This document shows positions 24,790 to 30,725 of a stretch of DNA of 41,310 nt, piece by piece. How positions within the stretch are numbered: position 1 is the stretch's first letter; each line of letters starts with the position of its first letter. Both the position numbers and the translations under genes were made by a program. Origin of the DNA: Actinomycetales bacterium (lineage in GTDB: Bacteria > Actinomycetota > Actinomycetes > Actinomycetales > Microbacteriaceae); NCBI GenBank assembly GCA_015655415.1, contig JAATFB010000010.1:1-41310 (forward strand). Reading direction: 5' to 3'. The notes beneath the pieces were generated by a model. That model saw only the letters and a program-made list of their open reading frames with translations, had not been told where the DNA came from and ran no database searches.

Positions 24790-25617
24790 TCAGATGATGT
24801 CGGCGAACTCCCGCTCGTGGCTCTGGAAGTAGAGCAGGCCGAGGAAGAAGACCAGCACGGCGATGACGGCCAGTCCGACGATCTGCCATGGCGCGGGCGG
24901 CGTCGACCCGACCAGCGACCAGCGGAACGCCTCGAGGAACCAGGTGATCGGGTTGATCTCGAAGACCCATCGAAGCCGCTCCGGAACGGACGACAGGGCA
25001 TAGGCGACGGGGCTCGCGTAGAGCAGGATCTGCAGCAGCCAGGGCAGGACGTATCCGACGTCCCTGTACCTGACCATCATGGCCGCCGTGGCCATTCCGA
25101 TGCCCTCGCCCAGAAGCGCGATCAGCACGATCCACACCGGTATCAGCAGAACGGGCAGGCCGGGGTTCACGCCGTAGACGAAGAGCAGGACGACGGCGAC
25201 GGCGAGCCCGACGACGAAGTCGAGCAGCACGCTGGCCACGGTCGACAGCGGCACCAGTATCCGCGGGAAGAACACCTTGGACACCAGCGCCTGGTTGGAC
25301 AGCAGCGAGGTCGATGAGCGGGTGAGCGCCCCGTTGAAGAGGTTCCACGGCAGCATGCCGGCGAGGGAGAACAGGAAGTAGGGCAGCCCGTCGCTGGAGA
25401 GCCCGGCGACGGTGCCGAACACGAGCGAGAACACGCCTGCCGACAGCACCGGCTGGATGATCACCCACGCCACCCCGAGCACGGTCTGCCGGTAGCGCAC
25501 GATGATGTCGCGCTGCGCGAGACGCACCACGACCTCGCGCGCCTGCCACAGGTCGGACCAGCGGGGCAGGTTGAGCCGCCTCGGCGGCTCGATGACCATC
25601 GTCTTCATCTGACTCAC
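24790..25617 (-). CDS. wzm: Polysaccharide ABC exporter, permease (Wzm/TagG type)
   Basis: This 275-residue ABC-2 type permease has the family's N-terminal amphipathic part and the conserved RLAQRDIIVRYRQTVLGVAW, followed by six predicted membrane helices. It also shows FSLAGMLPWNLFNGAL and NPITWFLEAFRW, typical of O-antigen and teichoic-acid exporters. It forms the membrane channel that moves lipid-linked polysaccharide to the outer face. The GTG start at 25617 overlaps the Wzt stop (GTGA, 25614-25617) behind GAGGTGGA; ATG 25608 is a possible later start. It should form a dimer with two Wzt subunits. Confidence 0.92.
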   Translation of the reverse strand: MSQMKTMVIEPPRRLNLPRWSDLWQAREVVVRLAQRDIIVRYRQTVLGVAWVIIQPVLSAGVFSLVFGTVAGLSSDGLPYFLFSLAGMLPWNLFNGALTRSSTSLLSNQALVSKVFFPRILVPLSTVASVLLDFVVGLAVAVVLLFVYGVNPGLPVLLIPVWIVLIALLGEGIGMATAAMMVRYRDVGYVLPWLLQILLYASPVAYALSSVPERLRWVFEINPITWFLEAFRWSLVGSTPPAPWQIVGLAVIAVLVFFLGLLYFQSHEREFADII

Positions 25618-26837
25618 TCCACCTCGTACCGGAAGTCGGAGAGGACGACCCCGGCCGAGGTGGCATCGGTCGTCGCGCTCGAGGAGTACCTCAGGTCAGG
25701 CATGACCTCGAACCGCCACGCGGCGTCCCACACGTCGAGCAGGTTCGTGGCCTGGACCGCGAAGGCGTCCACCGAGTACGTTCCCGGCTTGAGCCAGAGG
25801 TTCTTGATCTCCAGGCTCCCGGTGTGCCGCTCGCGGGAACTGAACGTCAGTCCGTTCAGCCTGGAGTCGCACTGCACGATGATGGTGCCCTGATCGTCGA
25901 GGATGTGCACGGAGACCCAGTAGTCGCTCACGTCCAGCCCGGTGGTCGCCGCGGGCGCGTCGAAGTGCACGACGATCGCGTCGCCAGAGGACACGTGGTC
26001 GTCGTCCATCCACACCCGGTCGAAGCGCACACCACCCGAGCCCTGGCGGTTCGCCGGGTCCGCCTGGTCCTGCGCGTACCGGTCGAAGCTCGCGGTGTAC
26101 GCCTGCAACGTGGAGTCCACCGAGCCGTGGTGGGTCAGGCGGCCGCGTTCCAGCAGGATCGCCGACGTGCACAGCGTCTTCACCGTCTGCAGCATGTGAC
26201 TGACATAGAGGACGGTGCGCCCCTCCTGGGCCGCCTGCCGCATCTTGTCCAGGGAACGACGCTGGAAGTCGGCGTCACCTACCGCAAGCACCTCGTCGAT
26301 CGCGAGGATCTCCGTCTCCAGGTGCGCCGCCACCGAGAAGGCGAGACGGACGTACATTCCGGAGGAGTACCGCTTGACCGGGGTGTCCAGGAAGCGCTCC
26401 ATGCCCGAGAAGTCGACGATCGCGTCGAACTGCCGGAGGATCTCCGCCCGCGTCATGCCGAGCAGGGCGCCGTTCAGGAAGATGTTCTCGCGGCCGGTGA
26501 GCTCGGGATGGAACCCGGTCCCGACCTCGAGCAGGCTGCCCATGCGCCCCCGGAACTCGATGCGACCGCGGGTGGGCGCCGTCACCCGGGTGAGGATCTT
26601 CAGAAGCGTCGACTTGCCCGCGCCGTTGCGTCCCACGATGCCGAGCGCCTCGCCGGCGGGGATCTCGAAGCTGATGTCGTCGAGGGCGTCGAACCGCGTG
26701 AACTCCTGCGAGGCGCGGTGGGGGCGCAGGCGCGACAGCACCGCCTCAGCCAGCGTGGAATGACTGGCGTTGCTGACGCCGAGGCGGTATGTCTTGCCGA
26801 TGTTCTCGGCCTTGACGGCGAAATCGCTGAGCCCCAC
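25614..26837 (-). CDS. wzt: Polysaccharide ABC exporter, ATPase with C-terminal binding domain (Wzt type)
   Basis: The 407-residue ATPase has Walker A GRNGAGKST (69-77), the signature YSSGMYVRL (157-165), Walker B ILAIDEVL (177-184) and the exporter-specific GSLLEVGTGFHPELTGREN. Residues about 250-407 form an extra beta-rich domain (RFDRVWMDDDHVSSGDAIVV, SDYWVSVHILDDQG) like the Wzt C-terminal domain, which in known systems recognises a modification at the end of the finished chain. That implies the exported glycan carries a specific terminal group (family knowledge, applied by inference). The start is GTG 26837; TAGTCT six bases upstream on the minus strand fits a leaderless transcript. It is divergent from the GT4 at 26932. 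Confidence 0.92.
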   Translation of the reverse strand: MGLSDFAVKAENIGKTYRLGVSNASHSTLAEAVLSRLRPHRASQEFTRFDALDDISFEIPAGEALGIVGRNGAGKSTLLKILTRVTAPTRGRIEFRGRMGSLLEVGTGFHPELTGRENIFLNGALLGMTRAEILRQFDAIVDFSGMERFLDTPVKRYSSGMYVRLAFSVAAHLETEILAIDEVLAVGDADFQRRSLDKMRQAAQEGRTVLYVSHMLQTVKTLCTSAILLERGRLTHHGSVDSTLQAYTASFDRYAQDQADPANRQGSGGVRFDRVWMDDDHVSSGDAIVVHFDAPAATTGLDVSDYWVSVHILDDQGTIIVQCDSRLNGLTFSSRERHTGSLEIKNLWLKPGTYSVDAFAVQATNLLDVWDAAWRFEVMPDLRYSSSATTDATSAGVVLSDFRYEVE

Positions 26838-26843
26838 GCGATC

Positions 26844-26849
26844 AGACTA
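26844..26849 (-). promoter_or_regulatory. -10 box for leaderless wzt transcript
   Basis: TAGTCT on the minus strand is followed by six bases and then GTG 26837. There is no ribosome-binding site. It would drive wzt, wzm and perhaps the NRPS-like gene. Confidence 0.5.
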
Positions 26850-26892
26850 TCCGGGCGAGTGCCGGTCGCAGAACGCGACCGGGGCGGCGGGC

Positions 26893-26898
26893 TAGACT
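26893..26898 (+). promoter_or_regulatory. -10 box of the plus-strand GT4 unit
   Basis: TAGACT lies 33 bases before ATG 26932; the -35 is not clear. The transcript would have a short leader ending in AAGGGGAGG, a strong Shine-Dalgarno. It forms a divergent promoter with the minus-strand TAGTCT at 26844-26849. Confidence 0.5.
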
Positions 26899-26931
26899 GG
26901 CGCGGCTTATCGCCCTAGGGCAAGGGGAGGC

Positions 26932-27984
26932 ATGAACAGGCTCGCGATCGCGACCATGGCCAGCGCCGCGCCGATGGGCGCCCAGGTGTATGAGCGCGAG
27001 GTGTCCTCCCGGGCGGCGGCCGCACTGGCCGCGACCGGCGTGGCCTGGAGGGTCGAGCACGTCGTCGCACGGTCGTTGCGATCCGCTCTCGCGGGCAACC
27101 GGCGGATCCCGGTGGGATTGACGCAGCGCGGCGGTGCCGGCATCCGCGGTGCGCTGGGTCGCCTGCTGTACCCGAGGTCCGCGCTGGTGCACCGCATGGA
27201 CCTGACGCTGCCGCCCGCGCCGCACGAGGTCGTGACGCTGCACGACGTCGTGGCGTGGCGCTTCCCCGACGAGGGCACGCCGGTGGCCGGCGCCGGCGCG
27301 GAGCTGCGCGCCGCCGTCGCCGTCGTGTGCGTCTCGGAGGCGACGGCGGCGGATGCCGTGGAGATGTTCGGCCTGGACAACACGCGGGTGGTGCACCTGG
27401 GCGTCGACGACCGGTTCCGCGGTCCGGCGCCGTTGGGGCGCCGAGCACTCTCGGAGCTCGGGATCGCCGGCAGATACCTGCTGCACGCCGGGGGTGCGAG
27501 CGAGCGCAAGAACCTGGTGGCGCTCGCCGACGCCTGGCGCAGACTGGCCGACCGGCACCCCGACGTCAGCCTCGCGCTGTCAGGACCGCAGCACCCCCGC
27601 CGGACCGACCTGTTCCGCGGCCTGCCGCGGGTGGCGATGCTGGGACGGGTCGATGACACCCTCGTGCCCGGACTCGTCGCCGGCGCGGAGGCGGTGATCG
27701 TGCCGTCACTGCACGAGGGCTTCGGGCTGCCGGTGCTGGAGGCGATGGCCGCGGGCACGCTCGTCGTGGCCGCGCAGACCAGCTCCCTTCCCGAGGTCGC
27801 GGGAGGAGCGGCGGTCCTGGTCCCGCCGACCGGCGCAGGCATCGCCGAGGGGATCGCGGCGGTGCTCGACGGCGACGTGGACCGGGCCGATCTGCGCCGT
27901 CGTGGCCGGCTGCGCGCGGCCGAGTTCACCTGGGACCGTTGCGCCGCCGAGCATGCCGCGATCTGGAACGAGGCGGCAGGCTGA
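26932..27984 (+). CDS. Family 4 glycosyltransferase
   Basis: The 350-residue protein has the GT4 C-terminal domain with YLLHAGGASERKNLVALADA and the EX7E motif in PSLHEGFGLPVLEAMAAG. EVVTLHDVVAWRFPDEG and VVCVSEATAADAVEMF sit in the first half, as in mannosyltransferase-like GT4 enzymes. The N-terminal domain is shorter than average. AAGGGGAGG lies directly before ATG 26932. It starts a plus-strand series of glycosyltransferases and the polymerase. Sugar specificity is not visible. Confidence 0.9.
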   Translation: MNRLAIATMASAAPMGAQVYEREVSSRAAAALAATGVAWRVEHVVARSLRSALAGNRRIPVGLTQRGGAGIRGALGRLLYPRSALVHRMDLTLPPAPHEVVTLHDVVAWRFPDEGTPVAGAGAELRAAVAVVCVSEATAADAVEMFGLDNTRVVHLGVDDRFRGPAPLGRRALSELGIAGRYLLHAGGASERKNLVALADAWRRLADRHPDVSLALSGPQHPRRTDLFRGLPRVAMLGRVDDTLVPGLVAGAEAVIVPSLHEGFGLPVLEAMAAGTLVVAAQTSSLPEVAGGAAVLVPPTGAGIAEGIAAVLDGDVDRADLRRRGRLRAAEFTWDRCAAEHAAIWNEAAG

Positions 27985-28004
27985 GCCGCCGCACGACGGG
28001 CGCC

Positions 28005-28010
28005 TACGAT
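28005..28010 (+). promoter_or_regulatory. -10 box for leaderless GT4 gene
   Basis: TACGAT is followed by six bases and ATG 28017, with no Shine-Dalgarno. The gene may therefore be expressed both by its own leaderless promoter and by readthrough from 26932. Confidence 0.45.
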
Positions 28011-28016
28011 GGGCGC

Positions 28017-29246
28017 ATGGCGGCAGAGGACGGCGACGGGCACGTCGTGCCGATCTACCATGTGATCACCCCCGGGGACCACTTCTCGCCGCGCACCGGC
28101 TCGGCGGTGCCCACCGTGGTGAACGGGCTGGCCACCGGAGCCGCCGTCGCGGGCGATCTGGGCCGCCTGCCGCAGCGTGTGGTGCTGCAGGCAGACACCT
28201 ACCGGCCCCGCTACCTCTCGGCCGACCCCATCGAGTACGCCGGGGTGCCCGGCCCCGGCCCGCGTGCCCGGCTCGTGGACGCCGCCCTGGCGCGAGTCGG
28301 GATGCCCCGCAGGGGCTCGGCGGCCTACTTCCGGCCGGCCGCGGAGAGCCTGCGAGGCCGTCCCGACGGGATCGTCCTGGCCCACAACGCCCCGATTCTC
28401 CCGTGGCTGCTCCGCGATCAGGGCCACGTGCCCGTCCTGTACGCGCACAACGACGTGCTCCGCAGCTACTCCCGCGCCGAGGCGTCGCGCGCCCTCGGCG
28501 ACGCGGCCCTGATCGTCAGCGTCAGCGACGCGCTCGCCGGGCAGCTGCGCGAGCACCTGCCACGCTCCCTGCACGAGCGGGTGCGCACGGTGCTCAACGG
28601 GGTCGACACCGCGCAGTTCACCCCGAGGGAGGGGAGGGCGCCCGGTCCGTTGCGGATCATGTTCCTGGGCAGGGCGATCCCGGAGAAGGGAGCGGACATC
28701 CTGCTGGAGGCCGCGGGCCTCCTCGGCCGGGCCGACCTGGAATACGTGATCGTCGGCAGTCACGGATTCGACTCCCGGGCGGACCTCTCGCCGTATGAGC
28801 GCAGACTCCGCGAGCTGGCGGGACGCTCCGGGAGCCGCGTGCTGTTCGAGCCGTTCGTCGACCGGGAGCACCTTCCCGCGCTCCTGCGACGGGCGGACGT
28901 CCTGGTGGTCCCGTCGCGCTGGCCTGACCCGTGCCCGCTCACGGTCGGTGAGGGCATGGCGACCGGCGTGCCGGTCGTGGCGGCGCGCAGCGGCGGCATC
29001 CCCGAGCTGCTGGGCGACGCCGGGGTGCTCTTCGACCCGGCGCGGCCCGCGGAGCTCGCGGAGGCGCTGGCGCGGCTCGCGGAGGACCCGGAGCTCCGCG
29101 GGCGCCTGGGCGCGGCGGCCCGCGCCCGCGCCGTCGAGCGCGACTGGACCTGGTCGTGGCGTCGGCTCGAGGCCGAGGTGCACGAGATCGCGGACCGTAT
29201 GGGCCGGCCGGCGCCCACCGGTCCGGCCGGTCGCGCGCACCCCTAA
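28017..29246 (+). CDS. Family 4 glycosyltransferase
   Basis: This 409-residue GT-B enzyme has VPVLYAHNDVLRSYSRAEA and VSVSDALAGQLREHL in the acceptor half. The donor half has RIMFLGRAIPEKGADILLEA and VVPSRWPDPCPLTVGEGMAT, followed by the usual GIPELLGDAGVLFDP. The EX7E region is changed: the first Glu position reads W-P-D-P, while the second (GEGMATG) remains, as in some GT4 subfamilies. ATG 28017 was chosen because the frame upstream overlaps the previous gene and a leaderless -10 fits exactly. Its TAA stop (29244-29246) is also the first half of the next gene's -10 box. Confidence 0.9.
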   Translation: MAAEDGDGHVVPIYHVITPGDHFSPRTGSAVPTVVNGLATGAAVAGDLGRLPQRVVLQADTYRPRYLSADPIEYAGVPGPGPRARLVDAALARVGMPRRGSAAYFRPAAESLRGRPDGIVLAHNAPILPWLLRDQGHVPVLYAHNDVLRSYSRAEASRALGDAALIVSVSDALAGQLREHLPRSLHERVRTVLNGVDTAQFTPREGRAPGPLRIMFLGRAIPEKGADILLEAAGLLGRADLEYVIVGSHGFDSRADLSPYERRLRELAGRSGSRVLFEPFVDREHLPALLRRADVLVVPSRWPDPCPLTVGEGMATGVPVVAARSGGIPELLGDAGVLFDPARPAELAEALARLAEDPELRGRLGAAARARAVERDWTWSWRRLEAEVHEIADRMGRPAPTGPAGRAHP

Positions 29247-29249
29247 CAT
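29244..29249 (+). promoter_or_regulatory. -10 box overlapping a stop codon, before the polymerase
   Basis: TAACAT includes the TAA stop of the preceding glycosyltransferase, and seven bases separate it from ATG 29257. The pattern fits a leaderless start of the wzy-like gene. Confidence 0.45.
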
Positions 29250-29256
29250 GGCGTTC

Positions 29257-30684
29257 ATGGATCACGCGAAGCCGGGGGTCCGCACCGTCGTCCCCTCGCT
29301 CGTGGGGCTCGGCGCCTTCGCCGTGATCGTGGGCGTCGGCCTCGGCGTGCTCAGCGTCCACAGCGGCCTTCTCGCGCTCGTGGTGGCGGTCGTCGTCCTC
29401 GTGGCCGGCGTGGCGGCCCGGGACCTGACGGTCGTCCCGGTGCTGGCGGTCCCCGCCACGCTCGTGCTGACGCGTGTGGGGGGAGCCCTCAGCGTCTCGG
29501 ACGTCGTCCTGGCGCTGGCGTCGGCCGTCTCGCTGTTCGCGCTGCGCGGACGCGGCGTCGCGATGCTGCGGCCCCTGATCTGGGCCGGGGTCTTCTATCT
29601 CGCGACCGCCATCCCCACGCTGATCCTCAACCGCTACCCCGCGAACGTCGTGGAGTGGGGGCACGAGGTCGTCCTCGTGCTCGGCAGCCTGATCGTCGGC
29701 TTCGTGATCGGACGGGAGGGCCGCGCGCGTCTGGCTCTGACGCTCTACGCGATCGGATGCTGCGGCATCGGGGTGGTGACGATCCTGGTGTCGCTGACCA
29801 CGTTCCTCAGATACCACGAGTTCCAGCCCGTGTTCCTCCCCGACCTGAACAAGAACACCATCGGCGGGATGCTCGCGGCGGCGACGGTGATCGCCTTCGC
29901 GCGACCGGTCTGGCTGCGCTGGTCGCCAACCTGGTCGTGGTTCGTCGTGATCGTCTGCGCGGTCGCCGTGGTCGCGGCGCAGTCCCGGCAGGGTCTCGTC
30001 GGCGCGATCGTCGGCATACTCATCGTCAGCGTCCGCGCCAGGCCGCAGACCGGGCGCCGGGTGCGCATCGTCTGGCTGGCCGCCATCCCCGGCGTCGCGT
30101 GGGTGATCGGCGAGCTCACCGCCCAGCTCGCATCCGACAACCCGTTCAACTCGGCGCACCAGCGGGTGGACTGGTACTCGCAGGCGATCCAGATCTGGCA
30201 GAGGTCGCCGATCTTCGGCGTGGGCATGAGGTGGTGGTACACGGACCGCTTCGCCGGCCAGTTCCAATCCTTCCAGCCGCCGAACGCCGAGCTGGAGGTG
30301 CTGACCACGGTCGGCGTGTTCGGCCTCATCGGCTTCCTGACGCTCTTCGCGGTCGCCGGCTGGTATCTGTGGAAGATGGACCCCGTCTACGGCACAGTAG
30401 GCTTCGCGGTCGTCGCGATGCGGTTCACGCAGGCCCAGTTCGACCTCTACTGGGTGGCGGGGCAGGCGTCCCTGCTGTGGATCGTCGCGGGCATCTGCTA
30501 CGGGGTTCAGGCGCTCGACGACGGGCGCCGTGCCAGGGGGGAGCCGCTGTCGTGGCAGCAGCCGATCCGGGACCGGCGGGTTCGCCGCATCCCCGTCGCG
30601 CGGCGTGTCGCGGCTCGCGCCCCGCGCGGCGCGCTCGGTGGCGGTGTCTTCCGGGGCTCATCGACGCCGCCGCGGCGCGGGTAG
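29257..30684 (+). CDS. O-antigen ligase / Wzy polymerase family membrane protein
   Basis: This 475-residue protein has about ten to twelve hydrophobic helices spread over residues 10-420 and a basic cytoplasmic tail. The family signature region is AHQRVDWYSQAIQIWQRSP followed by IFGVGMRWWY, then PPNAELEVLTTVGVFGLIGF, matching the Wzy_C pattern (R...W...P..GVG and a later N.xxE/L..GxxG). Such proteins polymerise lipid-linked repeat units or ligate glycans to an acceptor outside the membrane. ATG 29257 fits the leaderless -10; ATG 29248 in the same frame is possible and would add MAF. Its substrate is unknown; in this locus it is the only polymerase/ligase candidate. Confidence 0.87.
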   Translation: MDHAKPGVRTVVPSLVGLGAFAVIVGVGLGVLSVHSGLLALVVAVVVLVAGVAARDLTVVPVLAVPATLVLTRVGGALSVSDVVLALASAVSLFALRGRGVAMLRPLIWAGVFYLATAIPTLILNRYPANVVEWGHEVVLVLGSLIVGFVIGREGRARLALTLYAIGCCGIGVVTILVSLTTFLRYHEFQPVFLPDLNKNTIGGMLAAATVIAFARPVWLRWSPTWSWFVVIVCAVAVVAAQSRQGLVGAIVGILIVSVRARPQTGRRVRIVWLAAIPGVAWVIGELTAQLASDNPFNSAHQRVDWYSQAIQIWQRSPIFGVGMRWWYTDRFAGQFQSFQPPNAELEVLTTVGVFGLIGFLTLFAVAGWYLWKMDPVYGTVGFAVVAMRFTQAQFDLYWVAGQASLLWIVAGICYGVQALDDGRRARGEPLSWQQPIRDRRVRRIPVARRVAARAPRGALGGGVFRGSSTPPRRG

Positions 30685-30687
30685 GGT
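30682..30687 (+). promoter_or_regulatory. Candidate -10 box before the triple glycosyltransferase
   Basis: TAGGGT includes the TAG stop of the polymerase gene. It would give a leader of about 31 bases with GAGAGCGAG as ribosome site before ATG 30726. No clear -35. Confidence 0.35.
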
Positions 30688-30725
30688 GAGACGAGTCGTG
30701 TCAGGATCCACGAGAGCGAGCCGCG

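Noticed and set aside
24662..25666. Upstream extension of the NRPS-like frame through the exporter gene
   Set aside because: The frame stays open but reads as a shadow of wzm; a clear ribosome site and natural N-terminus exist at 24661.
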